From Soonwooa sp032078105 (GTDB taxonomy: Bacteria > Bacteroidota > Bacteroidia > Flavobacteriales > Weeksellaceae): a stretch of 64,000 bases of DNA. The translations under genes were made by a program, and so were the position numbers. This document shows, piece by piece, positions 44,833 through 54,060 of this stretch; positions within the stretch are counted from its first letter, which is position 1, and the number at the start of each line of letters is the position of its first letter. The notes under the pieces were generated by a model. That model worked only from the letters and a program-made list of their open reading frames with translations, was not told the DNA's origin and made no database searches. The DNA is taken from positions 13,973 to 77,972 of the forward strand of contig JBJZOS010000010.1 in NCBI GenBank assembly GCA_046269235.1. Reading direction: 5' to 3'.

Positions 44833-45942
44833 ATGAAAAAGATAGTTTTAAATTTTCTACTATTATCCTCAGGATTTGCATTTGCGCAAACCAATATAAT
44901 TAATGCAACTTCGCCAGAAACATTTCGCCAAGAGCGCGAAGCAAGAAAAGATAGTGTAGCTGCACCTATTAAGTATGGTTTTGTTGAGGATAAAGATGTG
45001 CTTAAAGGTATGGTTGTATGGGAAATCATTGATATGAATGATAAAATCAATCAACCATTCTATCATAACAACGATGGTCTTGTTTCTCAGAATTTGTCTT
45101 TGTACCAGATTTTGATAGATGCCGTTAACAGTGGTAAAATTTCGCAAGTCTATACAGATGAGAATTTTACAACGAAATTAACGCCAGAAGGTATTGCAGC
45201 TTCAACCTCAGCTATTAATGTTGATAATTATTTCGTTCAGTTGATGAACGAAGGCAAAATTGATGATAAAGCTGTTGCTAAATCGTTGAAAGGTTACAAG
45301 TCTGTTATGAATGAAGACGACAAAGGAATCAACGCACTAAAAGGTTACTATGGTGCTAGATTGCAAGATGTTTACAAAGATGACAAAGACAACGTAATTG
45401 TTAAATTGGACGGAAGTCACTTTAAAGTGACTAATAACGATATCATTGCTAACGTTGACCAGATTAAGACAAGTACAGAAAATGTAAAATTGTTAAAGAT
45501 TATGGGACAATGGTATGTTGATAAGCGTGATACACAACTTAAGTACAGATTATTAGGTATTTGTGCTATGGGACCAGATCCAAATGGTGCAAAAGCACAA
45601 GCATCAATTGCAAGTTCTCAGATTGAAAACGGTGTTACGCCAGAAGCAGCAACACCAGATTCTATCGATCTTTTCTGGATTTTCTACCCAGATGCTAGAA
45701 AAGTGTTAGCAAGCAATTATATTTTTAATGCTAAGAATACTAGCTCCGACATTACCTTTGATGATGTGTTAAATGCGAGAAGATTTTCTTCAATCATTTA
45801 TAAGTCAGATAACGGACAAGGTAGAGGTGGTAGCGGCATTATCGAAGATTATGTGCCCGAAGATGCTGATGGACAATTGGACGAGAGTGACAGAATCAAA
45901 GCGCAAATTCTTCAAATGGAGAACGACCTTTGGAATTATTAA
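44833..45942 (+). CDS. gldN: T9SS ring protein GldN
   Basis: A protein of about 369 residues with a signal peptide ending at FAFAQ. ATG 44833 gives a cleaner signal than the ATG three codons earlier. It has family patterns DVLKGMVVWEIIDMNDKINQP and DSIDLFWIFYPDARKVLA. GldN/PorN binds GldK to complete the periplasmic ring. It closes the gldKLMN operon: a strong terminator follows 20 bases after its stop. Confidence 0.95.
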   Translation: MKKIVLNFLLLSSGFAFAQTNIINATSPETFRQEREARKDSVAAPIKYGFVEDKDVLKGMVVWEIIDMNDKINQPFYHNNDGLVSQNLSLYQILIDAVNSGKISQVYTDENFTTKLTPEGIAASTSAINVDNYFVQLMNEGKIDDKAVAKSLKGYKSVMNEDDKGINALKGYYGARLQDVYKDDKDNVIVKLDGSHFKVTNNDIIANVDQIKTSTENVKLLKIMGQWYVDKRDTQLKYRLLGICAMGPDPNGAKAQASIASSQIENGVTPEAATPDSIDLFWIFYPDARKVLASNYIFNAKNTSSDITFDDVLNARRFSSIIYKSDNGQGRGGSGIIEDYVPEDADGQLDESDRIKAQILQMENDLWNY

Positions 45943-45963
45943 GAATTTTAGTTCTAATTATAC

Positions 45964-45997
45964 AAAACCTGAGTATCTTTATGCTCAGGTTTTTTTA
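45964..45997 (+). terminator. Terminator of the gldKLMN operon
   Basis: AAAACCTGAG (45964-45973) pairs with CTCAGGTTTT (45984-45993), followed by a T-run. The next gene starts 3 bases after the hairpin tail. Confidence 0.9.
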
Positions 45998-45999
45998 TT

Positions 46000-47028
46000 A
46001 TGAAGTTAGACTATATTATCGTTGGAGGTGGCTATGCGGGCGTAATGTTTGCGCACCAACTTATTAAAAATAATAAATCTTTTATCTTGATTTCTGATGG
46101 CATTAGGTCTGCATCCGAGATTTCTGCTGGTGTTTGTAATCCAGTTGTTTTAAAACGTTTTACCGGTGTTTGGAATGCTAAAAATGAGATTGAAACGGTA
46201 CGAAATACTTTCGAGGAGATGGAAGTTTATCTTGGTCAAAATTTTATTAATACAGAAAATCTCGTACGTATTTTTCATGATGATATAGAACGTGACCTTT
46301 GGCTAAAAAAATCACAAAATGAGGACCTAAAGGATTTTTTGGATACCGATTTTATTAAGCTTAATGCTGTTAAAAATGAATATCTGTCTGGTAGAGTTCA
46401 TGATTCTTTAAGAGTTAATGTTAAAGCATTTTTTAGTAGTTTTTATTCCTATTTAGAAGAAAATAAATTATACTTAAAAGAAGCTTTTGATTTTTCTCAA
46501 TTATATTTAGAAACCAATACCTATAAAGGTTTTAGCTTTGATAAAATTGTTTTTTGTGAAGGTGTTAATGTCAACAACAATCCTTACTTTTCTAATCTTC
46601 CTGTTAAGGGCAATCGTGGACATTCGATTTTAATTTCTTCTGATGCGGAAGTCGATCCTTATATTATTAAAAAGAAATTTTTTCTGTTTAAAACCAATTC
46701 TAAGCAATTCTTTGTTGGTGGAACTTATGAATGGGATCAAACTGTTCTAGAGATTATTCCAGAATCTGTTAAAAAATTGACGTCGGGACTTGAAGAAATT
46801 TTTGATAAAGAGTATAATATCGATGAAGTCAACGTCGCTTTTCGGGCAGTTGTCCATGACAGAAGGCCAATTCTCGGCTCTCATGCAGAACATCAAAACA
46901 TGTACGTTTTAAACGGAATGGGTGCGCGAGGCGTTATGAATTCTTGTTTCTTTTCTAAACAATTATTTGAGCATATCGAAGAGGGGAAAGAGATTTTTCC
47001 TGAAGTTGATATTAAGCGATTTCAATAA
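46000..47028 (+). CDS. FAD-dependent oxidoreductase (DAO family)
   Basis: This 342-residue protein has an N-terminal dinucleotide fold DYIIVGGGYAGVMFA (residues 3-17) and DAO-family elements: SAGVCNPVVLKRFTG, GNRGHSI, GGTYEWD and a C-terminal RPILGSHAEHQNMYVLNGMGARGVM. It probably oxidises an amino acid or similar amine. Substrate is unknown. No promoter is seen between it and the gldN terminator, so read-through may contribute. Confidence 0.82.
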   Translation: MKLDYIIVGGGYAGVMFAHQLIKNNKSFILISDGIRSASEISAGVCNPVVLKRFTGVWNAKNEIETVRNTFEEMEVYLGQNFINTENLVRIFHDDIERDLWLKKSQNEDLKDFLDTDFIKLNAVKNEYLSGRVHDSLRVNVKAFFSSFYSYLEENKLYLKEAFDFSQLYLETNTYKGFSFDKIVFCEGVNVNNNPYFSNLPVKGNRGHSILISSDAEVDPYIIKKKFFLFKTNSKQFFVGGTYEWDQTVLEIIPESVKKLTSGLEEIFDKEYNIDEVNVAFRAVVHDRRPILGSHAEHQNMYVLNGMGARGVMNSCFFSKQLFEHIEEGKEIFPEVDIKRFQ

Positions 47029-47030
47029 AA

Positions 47031-47050
47031 AAAGCGACTTATGTCGCTTT
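47031..47050. terminator. Bidirectional terminator between convergent genes
   Basis: AAAGCGAC/GTCGCTTT with a TTAT loop, flanked by A residues on the left and T-rich sequence on the right. Confidence 0.87.
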
Positions 47051-47056
47051 CATATT

Positions 47057-47656
47057 TTATCCTCTTGAACGTTCTAGGAGAACCGTCATCATCAAGCTAA
47101 GCGCGCAAAGCGATTCTTGATCATCTGGGATGTCAACCAATCTATCGAGTACAAAGCGGCGTCCTAACAAAGATGGGGTTTTCTTTAGTCTAAAAATAAT
47201 TCGACCATTTTGATCTTTAACAATGTAAGCCGGGTTAAGGAAATATCCTGTAAACATCCCAATTAAAGGCAATTCTCCAACAACAGAATCCCACATTTTA
47301 ACCCAAGGATTTTCTTCTGTTATAGTGAAAAGATTTTCGCCACGATTATCTAAAACATTGTATGTTGCACGCCAAAAAGAACGCAATCCTTTTCTTGCAA
47401 CTTTTCCAATTTCAGTATTGGTATTTGGGTCAGTTATTGCGTAAGAAGCGTTAAAATCGATCCATTTATTAGCTTTAATGGTATACAAAACTTGATTTTT
47501 TGAGTCGCTGTCAAATACCTGTACGTCGTCTTTTAGTTTAAAAATTTTTGAACGGACATATGCCTGCATTTGTCCATTTTTGTCGGTAATCGTGAAATCG
47601 CTCGCAAGTGTTGTTACTTTGAACTTAAACTCAAGAGGATACTGTAAATTTTTCAT
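47057..47656 (-). CDS. LURP-one-related / scramblase-like protein
   Basis: About 199 residues from ATG 47656; an upstream in-frame ATG would add 19 residues lacking family similarity. It is built of repeated beta strands with short turns, such as KVTTLASDFTITDKNGQMQAY and RATYNVLDNRGENLFTIT. That layout matches the LOR/tubby-like fold. The family role in bacteria is unclear. A membrane-lipid role is only inferred from the fold. Confidence 0.75.
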   Translation of the reverse strand: MKNLQYPLEFKFKVTTLASDFTITDKNGQMQAYVRSKIFKLKDDVQVFDSDSKNQVLYTIKANKWIDFNASYAITDPNTNTEIGKVARKGLRSFWRATYNVLDNRGENLFTITEENPWVKMWDSVVGELPLIGMFTGYFLNPAYIVKDQNGRIIFRLKKTPSLLGRRFVLDRLVDIPDDQESLCALSLMMTVLLERSRG

Positions 47657-47770
47657 TTGTTTTAATTTGCATGTTAAATGTATAATATTTTTTGAGAATT
47701 TATTTTTATTCAACGTTACAATTCTGTAATTTCTTTTACATTGTTTATCTTTGCATCGTAAAAATTTAGA

Positions 47771-48340
47771 ATGAATAAGTATATTAAATTTGTAATAGCA
47801 GCCATATTTATCGGCTTTGGTATATTTTTAATGTTTAACCGAAATATCGGATGGGGAATTGTAATGGTAATTTTAGCTGCTATTCCGATTCTATTGTTTT
47901 ATAAAAACGAATATATCTTGTTGGCATTTTGGCAACTTAGAAAGCAAAATTTTGAAAAAGCAAATCAGTTTTTATCAAATATTAAAAATTTTGAAAGTCA
48001 ACTTCACAAGAGTCAATATGGTTATTACCATTATTTAATTGGGCTTACAACAGCGCAAGAAAATAACCCAGCAAAAACAGAAGCTCTTATGAAGAAGGCT
48101 TTAGATTATGGACTGAATATGAAGCACGATCGTGCGATGGCGACGCTTAATCTTGCTGCTGGTGCTATGGCGAAAGGTAGAAGACAAGAAGCAACTAAAC
48201 TTTTGGAAGAAGCAAAAAGCCTTGATTCGGCTGGGATGATGACCGACCAAATTAAAATGTTAAAAGAACAATTGAAGATGCCATCGATGCAAAAACATAT
48301 GCAAAATCCGCATGTGAGACAACGAGGTAAGTTTCATTAA
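47771..48340 (+). CDS. Membrane-anchored TPR protein
   Basis: This 189-residue protein has two N-terminal hydrophobic helices (about 5-22 and 27-47) and a soluble part with TPR-like helices: KANQFLSNIKNFESQLH and AKTEALMKKALDYGLN, then ATLNLAAGAMAKGRRQEATKLLEEAKSLD. A TATCTTTG box at 47746-47753 lies 17 bases upstream. Binding partner is unknown. It is followed by a bidirectional terminator. Confidence 0.75.
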   Translation: MNKYIKFVIAAIFIGFGIFLMFNRNIGWGIVMVILAAIPILLFYKNEYILLAFWQLRKQNFEKANQFLSNIKNFESQLHKSQYGYYHYLIGLTTAQENNPAKTEALMKKALDYGLNMKHDRAMATLNLAAGAMAKGRRQEATKLLEEAKSLDSAGMMTDQIKMLKEQLKMPSMQKHMQNPHVRQRGKFH

Positions 48341-48346
48341 AAATGT

Positions 48347-48376
48347 AAGCTCCGAAATTTTTCGGAGCTTTTTTTA
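48347..48376. terminator. Bidirectional terminator, TPR and UPF0126 genes
   Basis: A 10-base-pair stem AAGCTCCGAA/TTCGGAGCTT with an ATTT loop and T-run. Confidence 0.92.
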
Positions 48377-48378
48377 TT

Positions 48379-49011
48379 TTACATTTCAGAATTGTTAGGC
48401 GTATCGTAGAATTTTGGCATCTGCCAATGGTATTTGACGGCGAGAGATCGAATCGCAACAATTAATAAAATCGTGAGAACTTGCACAAAGGTGTAGGTGA
48501 AAGTGGCATATTTTACTAATAACAAAAATACAGCACCACCAATGATACAAGCGGTAGCATAAATTTCTTTTCTAAAAATTAATGGAATTCTGTTTAATAA
48601 AATATCTCTTATAATTCCACCAAAACAACCCGTTATCGTCCCAAGAATAATACAAATAAGTGGATGAAGTTCGGCTGTTAAACCTTTTTGTACGCCGATT
48701 ATAGTAAAAAGTCCTAGTCCAAAACTATCGAAAATAAACAATGTGACTTGGAAGTTTTTTTCTAAAGATTTAAAAATCATTGAAACGACGCTGGTAATCA
48801 AAATAATGCTACACATGCGTAGATCGTGCATCCAAAAAACAGGAACATCCAAAAGTAAATCCCTAACCGTACCACCACCAACCGAAGTGATGAATGCGAT
48901 AATGATAACGCCAAATGGATCCAAACGTTTCTGCATTGCCGCAAAACTTCCTGACATAGCAAATGCAATTGTCCCAAGGACTTCGATGATGAAATTAATC
49001 TGTTCGTGCAT
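48379..49011 (-). CDS. UPF0126/TRIC-type cation channel protein
   Basis: This 210-residue membrane protein consists of two UPF0126 repeats with about seven helices. Repeat signatures are GSFAAMQKRLDPFGVIIIAFITSVGGGTVRDLL and GTITGCFGGIIRDILLN, each with the GGxxRD motif lining the pore in bacterial TRIC homologues. It probably moves K+ or similar ions. It lies 9 bases downstream of the exonuclease III gene on the same strand. Confidence 0.9.
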   Translation of the reverse strand: MHEQINFIIEVLGTIAFAMSGSFAAMQKRLDPFGVIIIAFITSVGGGTVRDLLLDVPVFWMHDLRMCSIILITSVVSMIFKSLEKNFQVTLFIFDSFGLGLFTIIGVQKGLTAELHPLICIILGTITGCFGGIIRDILLNRIPLIFRKEIYATACIIGGAVFLLLVKYATFTYTFVQVLTILLIVAIRSLAVKYHWQMPKFYDTPNNSEM

Positions 49012-49020
49012 AAAAAACGC

Positions 49021-49782
49021 TTATTTCAATTCAACAACAACGGGACAATGATCAGAATGTTTTACTTCAGGTAAAATTAAAGCGCCCGAAAGTCGATTTT
49101 CCAAGGTTCTTGAGACCATATTATAATCGATTCTCCAGCCTTTGTTACGCTCGCGCGACGCCGCACGATAACTCCACCAAGAATAGTGATCGGGTTGATC
49201 GTTAAAGTGTCTGAAGCTGTCAATTAGTCCACATTCGTCCATGAATTTTGTCATCCATTCACGTTCCATGGGTAGAAATCCAGAAACATTTGCAAGTCGA
49301 ACAGGATCGTGAATATCGATAGCTTCGTGGCAAATATTATAATCTCCCGAAATGATAAGATTTGGAATTGTCTTTTTTAACTCTTTAATATAATTTAAAA
49401 AGTCGTAACAAAACTGCATTTTAAACTCTAATCGATCGATGTTAGAAGCTGACGGTACATAGACTGAAATTACTGAGAAATCGTCAAAATCAGCTCGAAT
49501 GACACGTCCCTCGTTGTCATAACTTTCGATGCCACAACCATAGACAACATGCTTAGGTTTTATTTTTGAAGCAATACCTACGCCGCTGTAGCCTTTTCTC
49601 ATTGCCGAATGCCAATAACTGTGATAGCCAGAGTTTTTAAAACTTTCGATGTCAATTTGGTCATTTCCCGCTTTGCTTTCTTGGATACAGATAACGTCGG
49701 GATTGGCCAATGTTAACCATCCGAGAAAATCTTTAGTAAAAGCAGCACGAATGCCGTTAACATTATAAGAAATAATTTTCAT
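49021..49782 (-). CDS. xth: Exodeoxyribonuclease III (AP endonuclease)
   Basis: About 253 residues from ATG 49782 (MKIISYNVNGIRAAF); an earlier in-frame ATG adds seven residues that do not match the family. Catalytic features: NVNGIRA, CIQESKA (metal Glu), SGDYNICHEAIDI, and the C-terminal SDHCPVVVEL with its active-site Asp-His. It cuts abasic sites and degrades DNA 3' ends in base-excision repair. The gap upstream (about 125 bases) shows no clear signal. Confidence 0.94.
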   Translation of the reverse strand: MKIISYNVNGIRAAFTKDFLGWLTLANPDVICIQESKAGNDQIDIESFKNSGYHSYWHSAMRKGYSGVGIASKIKPKHVVYGCGIESYDNEGRVIRADFDDFSVISVYVPSASNIDRLEFKMQFCYDFLNYIKELKKTIPNLIISGDYNICHEAIDIHDPVRLANVSGFLPMEREWMTKFMDECGLIDSFRHFNDQPDHYSWWSYRAASRERNKGWRIDYNMVSRTLENRLSGALILPEVKHSDHCPVVVELK

Positions 49783-49908
49783 TCTTGTTTTTCTAATGGG
49801 CAAAGGTCGGAAATATGTTTGGCTTTTGAATGATGCCGTTAAAATTTAAAACTATTTTAAAATAAAGTCTCAATATTTCTTACAACTTTAATAAGCTACC
49901 ATAGGTAT

Positions 49909-50322
49909 TTACAGCTTTTTGAAAGTCCAAGTTCCAGTTTTATCAGCTTTTTTCCAAGTGCCAGAATTTTGATTAAGATTTCCATAAAGATGAAATCCCG
50001 AGTTAATCGAAAGGACATTTAACAAGCTGCCATCGTCCAAAGTGGAACCTACAATTATTTCTTCCGTTATACCATAATTCCCAGATATGCTTCCATCTTT
50101 ACTAACTTTAAAAGTCAAGTTGCCAGTTTCCGCGCCTGTGTAGGTGCCAACCCAAATACCCATGTATCGAGAGGTGTAATTATTTTGTTGGTGATTATTA
50201 TTGACGTTATCGATTATGTTGTCAACAACGGTTTCGCAAGACATCAGGCTTAAAAGTATTGATAAGAAAGCAACAATTAAGACGCTGTTTTTGTTTCGTA
50301 TTTTTAGTATATGTTTTATCAT
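49909..50322 (-). CDS. Hypothetical lipoprotein
   Basis: This 137-residue protein has a signal segment ending in LSLMSC (Cys at about 29), an Asn-rich linker (DNVNNNHQQNNYTS) and a compact beta-rich part starting RYMGIWVGTYTGAETGNLTF and ending SGTWKKADKTGTWTFKKL. That tail resembles small lipocalin-like or META-like barrels, but I cannot place it in a family. The 218-base gap upstream has AT-rich sequence and the porX terminator only. Confidence 0.68.
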   Translation of the reverse strand: MIKHILKIRNKNSVLIVAFLSILLSLMSCETVVDNIIDNVNNNHQQNNYTSRYMGIWVGTYTGAETGNLTFKVSKDGSISGNYGITEEIIVGSTLDDGSLLNVLSINSGFHLYGNLNQNSGTWKKADKTGTWTFKKL

Positions 50323-50473
50323 GATTTTATTTTCTATTGCTTTTTTTTAAAAGTAGATGCTAAATGTTATTAATTGAATTTTTGATTTTTTCAAAAATAA
50401 ATTAAATATCAATCTGTTGGTAATATTTTTTTGAGAGGTAAAAATTCTGTTTCGTATTAAATGACGTAAAAAT

Positions 50474-50506
50474 AAAAAAGCGGAAAAAATCAAAGATTTT
50501 TTCCGC
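50474..50506 (-). terminator. Terminator of porX
   Basis: A perfect 12-pair stem GCGGAAAAAATC (50480-50491) with GATTTTTTCCGC (50495-50506); the minus strand continues as CTTTTTTA. Confidence 0.88.
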
Positions 50507-50540
50507 CAATAACCCAAATTTAAATAAACTATGAAAAAAA

Positions 50541-52085
50541 CTATTTGGGTTCCAAAATACTAAATGGGATAATCATTTCTTCCAAAGAGATCCCACCATG
50601 TTGGTATGTCTCCTTGTAATAGTTGACGAAATGATTGTAATTTTTCGGATAAGCCAGGAAAATATTGTTCTTCGCAAAAATATATTTTGAACTTAAGTTA
50701 CCTTTCGGTAAAAATATTTTTTCGGGATTGTTAATCGCCCAAACATCGCTGTCGTCGTAGGTTAAGCTACGTCCAGTTTTGTAACGGATGTTAGTCGAGG
50801 TTTCTCTATCGCCGACAACTTTACTAGGTTTTTTAACATAGACAGTGCCGTGGTCGGTCGTTATAACCAACTTAAATCCATTTTCTGCAGCCGTTTTAAT
50901 AATTTTTAAAAGTGATGAATTTTCGAACCAGTTATAAGTCAACGACCGGAAAGTTTTGTCATCTCTAATTAATTGATCGACAATATTATTATCTGTTTTC
51001 GCGTGAGATAGGATATCGATAAAGTTGTAGACAATAACCAAAAGATCATTATTCTTATGTTGATTAAAATCGTCTAGTATTTTTCTTTCAAAATCGGCGT
51101 TAAGTATTTTAAGATACTTCATGGATTTTCCTGATAAACCCAGACGCTTCATTTGATCTTCCAAAAACTCTCTTTCGTATTCGTTTTTGTTACCTTCTTC
51201 GTTGTCATTGAACCATTTGTCTGGGAAACGTTTTTCGATCTCAGAAGGCATTAATCCTGCAAAAAAAGAGTTTCTTGCATATTGCGTTGCAGTCGGAAGA
51301 ATACTGAAATAATAATCTTCGGAAGTTTTGTTGTAGAATCTTGCAAAAAGCGGCTCAATCACCTTCCATTGATCATAACGAAGGTTGTCAATCATAAGTA
51401 ACAGGACTTTGTCGTCAGCCAATTCGGGTTTCACTTTTTCTTTGAAAAGCGTGTGGCTCATGCTAGGTTTATCTTGATCGTGTAACCAATCTTCGTAATT
51501 TTTTTCGATGAATTTTGAAAACTGAATATTAGCTTCTTCTTTCTGCGATTGTAAAAGGTCTGCAAACTCGCTATCAAAAACCTTATCGAATTTAATTTCC
51601 CAATTAAGGATTTTCTTGTAATATTCGGCCCAATCCTGGAAAGTTCTTAGATAGGATAATTCCATACTCAAGTTACGGAACTCTTGCTGATATTCGGTAA
51701 TTGTTCTTTGTTCTACCAGATTTTCGCTTTGTAGGTTCTTTTTTAATGATAATAAAATTTGGTTCGGGTTAACTGGCTTCAAGATATAATCGGCGATTTG
51801 CGATCCAATAGCTTGTTCCATAATATGCTCTTCCTCACTCTTAGTTACCATTACGATCTTAAGACTATTATCTTTTTCTTTAATCATTGGGATAGCCTCA
51901 AGTCCCGAAATTCCTGGCATATTTTCGTCCAATAATGTCAGCTGAAATTTTTCTTTTTCAATAAGTTCTAGTGCTTCATTAACATTGTTAACTGGTGTGA
52001 CTTTGTAGCCTTTATTTTCCAAAAACACGATATGTGGTTTTAGTAAATCAACTTCATCATCTATCCATAAAATTTTTTCTGACAT
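50541..52085 (-). CDS. porX: T9SS response regulator PorX
   Basis: About 514 residues from ATG 52085 (MSEKILWIDD). A receiver domain (1-120) has Asp9/Asp10, the phosphoacceptor Asp53 in LLDENMPG and Lys103 in ILKPVNP. A PglZ/alkaline-phosphatase-like domain follows (VLLLMIDNLRYDQWKVI and KLVITTDHGT). PorX with PorY controls type IX secretion genes, and its PglZ domain is a phosphodiesterase. A TACTTTTG box lies at 52126-52119. An upstream in-frame start is unlikely. Confidence 0.94.
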   Translation of the reverse strand: MSEKILWIDDEVDLLKPHIVFLENKGYKVTPVNNVNEALELIEKEKFQLTLLDENMPGISGLEAIPMIKEKDNSLKIVMVTKSEEEHIMEQAIGSQIADYILKPVNPNQILLSLKKNLQSENLVEQRTITEYQQEFRNLSMELSYLRTFQDWAEYYKKILNWEIKFDKVFDSEFADLLQSQKEEANIQFSKFIEKNYEDWLHDQDKPSMSHTLFKEKVKPELADDKVLLLMIDNLRYDQWKVIEPLFARFYNKTSEDYYFSILPTATQYARNSFFAGLMPSEIEKRFPDKWFNDNEEGNKNEYEREFLEDQMKRLGLSGKSMKYLKILNADFERKILDDFNQHKNNDLLVIVYNFIDILSHAKTDNNIVDQLIRDDKTFRSLTYNWFENSSLLKIIKTAAENGFKLVITTDHGTVYVKKPSKVVGDRETSTNIRYKTGRSLTYDDSDVWAINNPEKIFLPKGNLSSKYIFAKNNIFLAYPKNYNHFVNYYKETYQHGGISLEEMIIPFSILEPK

Positions 52086-52190
52086 ATTTCTAGTGTATAA
52101 TTTGTATTCGAACGGTATCAAAAGTACGACCAAATTATCTTAAGTTTAAATTAAAAAGCCTCTGCTTATCGTTAAAATAAGTTAATGTTG

Positions 52191-52224
52191 TAAAAAAGAA
52201 AAACTCAGACCGAAGTCTGAGTTG
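52191..52224 (-). terminator. Terminator of rng
   Basis: AACTCAGAC/GTCTGAGTT with a UUCG-type loop on the minus strand, then a T-rich run. Confidence 0.9.
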
Positions 52225-53781
52225 TTAGTTGGAATAAGACATCAATTCTTCTTTGTTTGAATTGACGAGCTTGAATTCTAAGTACTTGAATGAATCTCGT
52301 GGGATAATGGTTACCCATTTTTTGTATCTAAGGAACCATCTGTTTTGGATGCTCATAAGTCCTTTGGTAAGGTAAGCCTCTACAAATGGATGGACGTGAA
52401 GATACAATTTGCCCTTTTCCTTTTGGATAATGTTTCTGATAGATTCTTCCATGCGCTCTACGATAACGATTGGCGCAGCGATTTCTCCGTCTTTGTTCGG
52501 ATTTTCTTCCTTGGTTTCAATATATTTTTCTGGACGTACCCTTTGTCTTGTCATTTGGATAAGTCCGAATTTGCTAGGTGGTAAAACTTTATGCTTAGCT
52601 TTATCACGTTTGAGCTCATCTCGGAAATGCTCATATAATTCTTTTCGATGTTCGGGATCTGTCATGTCGATAAAGTCAATGACGATGATACCTCCCATGT
52701 CTCGCAATCTTAATTGTCGGGCAATTTCTGTGGCTGCCATTTTGTTGACATTAAGTGCATGTCCTTTATTGGTAGTAGCTGACGAAATATTGTTACCAGA
52801 GTTGACGTCAATAACGTGCAGTGCTTCTGTGTGTTCTATTACAAGATAGGCACCTTTTGAGCTAGGGATATTAACATTTTTCCCGAAACTTTGTTTTAGT
52901 TGTTTTTCAACGTTGTAATACTCCAAAAGCGGAGTAGGAGAGTCGTAAAACTGAACAATATTTTTACTTTCTGGCGCGATAACTTCTAGATAATTTTTCA
53001 TATCGCGAACCATACTTTCGTCGTCACATATAATGTTGACAAAATCCTGGTTGAAGTTATCTCTCAAGATGGATGAGGCTTTGTCTTCCTCACTTAACAA
53101 TTTGCTTGGTACTTTATTTTTTTGAATGTTTTTGAAACAATCGTCCCATTTTTCGATAAGCTGATTCATATCATTATGAAGTTCCGCTACCTTTTTACCT
53201 TCGGCAACGGTTCTTATAATAACTCCGAAACCTTCTGGACGAATACTTTCTATTAAAGTCCTAAGTCTTTCTTTTTCTGCTGGATCTTTTACTTTTTTTG
53301 AAATCGAAATTTTATTATCAAAAGGTATAAGTACCAAAAAACGACCAGTTAACGATATTTGTGTAGAAATACGTGGTCCTTTTGTTGAGATGGGTTCTTT
53401 TGTTATTTGGATAAGAACGAGATCTCCAGCAGTGGCAACTTTGTCTATAGTACCATTTTTATCAATAACTTTCTGTACTGCAAAGTCTTTAAGTTTTGAC
53501 GTGTTTTGTCTTTTTGCAATCGTGTCTTTCAAGAATTTCTGATAAGACAAAAATTGCGGTCCCAGATCCTGATAATGCAAAAATGCGTCTTTGCCGTATC
53601 CGATGTTGACAAATGCTGCATTAAGGTTGGGCGCCAGTTTTTTTATTTTTCCAAGGAATAGATCTCCAACGACAAAGTCAGACTCTGACTCGATCTCGTG
53701 GAGCTCGAACAATCTACCGTCTTCTAACAGGGCAATCTGTGAAGAATCATTCTCATGCGAAATGATTAATTCTTTCTTCAT
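52225..53781 (-). CDS. rng: Ribonuclease E/G family protein
   Basis: This 518-residue endoribonuclease has an S1-like start (SDFVVGDLFLGKIKKLAPNLNAAFVNIGYGKDAFLH) and the catalytic Asp pair in LHVIDVNSGN and IVIDFIDMTDPEHR. Length fits RNase G rather than RNase E, as no long degradosome scaffold follows. It processes rRNA and mRNA 5' ends. It lies downstream of HU and the 30-residue basic protein gene, separated by a terminator. Confidence 0.94.
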   Translation of the reverse strand: MKKELIISHENDSSQIALLEDGRLFELHEIESESDFVVGDLFLGKIKKLAPNLNAAFVNIGYGKDAFLHYQDLGPQFLSYQKFLKDTIAKRQNTSKLKDFAVQKVIDKNGTIDKVATAGDLVLIQITKEPISTKGPRISTQISLTGRFLVLIPFDNKISISKKVKDPAEKERLRTLIESIRPEGFGVIIRTVAEGKKVAELHNDMNQLIEKWDDCFKNIQKNKVPSKLLSEEDKASSILRDNFNQDFVNIICDDESMVRDMKNYLEVIAPESKNIVQFYDSPTPLLEYYNVEKQLKQSFGKNVNIPSSKGAYLVIEHTEALHVIDVNSGNNISSATTNKGHALNVNKMAATEIARQLRLRDMGGIIVIDFIDMTDPEHRKELYEHFRDELKRDKAKHKVLPPSKFGLIQMTRQRVRPEKYIETKEENPNKDGEIAAPIVIVERMEESIRNIIQKEKGKLYLHVHPFVEAYLTKGLMSIQNRWFLRYKKWVTIIPRDSFKYLEFKLVNSNKEELMSYSN

Positions 53782-53862
53782 AAATTTTGTTTTAATAATT
53801 GCCTTTTACGAAAGACATCAATAGTCAATTTTTTGCCAATTTGGCGTTGTACTTGTGTATGT

Positions 53863-53901
53863 AGAAAACAAAATATAGTCGGCGAAAAACACCAACTATA
53901 T
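53863..53901 (-). terminator. Terminator of the HU/basic protein unit
   Basis: ATATAGTCGG (53873-53882) pairs with CCAACTATAT (53892-53901), one G-U on the minus strand, followed by TTTTGTTTTC. Confidence 0.8.
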
Positions 53902-53930
53902 TTATATTTATATGACTGAGCGTCAGAATG

Positions 53931-54023
53931 TTACTTCTTCTTCTTGTGTCTGTTTTGTCTTCTTCTTTTCTTTCTTTTGTGGGTCGCAACCTTGTGTCTT
54001 TTTCTTTTCTTTCCGCTTGGCAT
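53931..54023 (-). CDS. 30-residue very basic protein between HU and rng
   Basis: ATG 54023 to TAA 53931 encodes 30 residues. It starts MPSGKKRKRHKVATHKRKKR and ends NRHKKKK, with about two-thirds Lys, Arg or His. Its start lies 38 bases after the HU stop on the same strand, and a terminator follows it, so it is probably co-transcribed with HU. I recall near-identical peptides in other Flavobacteriia. Composition resembles small ribosomal proteins (bL34-like), but no function can be assigned. It is easy to miss because of its size. Confidence 0.75.
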   Translation of the reverse strand: MPSGKKRKRHKVATHKRKKRRRQNRHKKKK

Positions 54024-54060
54024 AATTTAGAAATTTTATTATAAGTTAATATTAATTTAA

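Noticed and set aside
53881..54060. Simple low-complexity CTT/TTC-rich sequence
   Set aside because: The bias results from Lys and Arg codons of the 30-residue basic protein on the minus strand plus its terminator.
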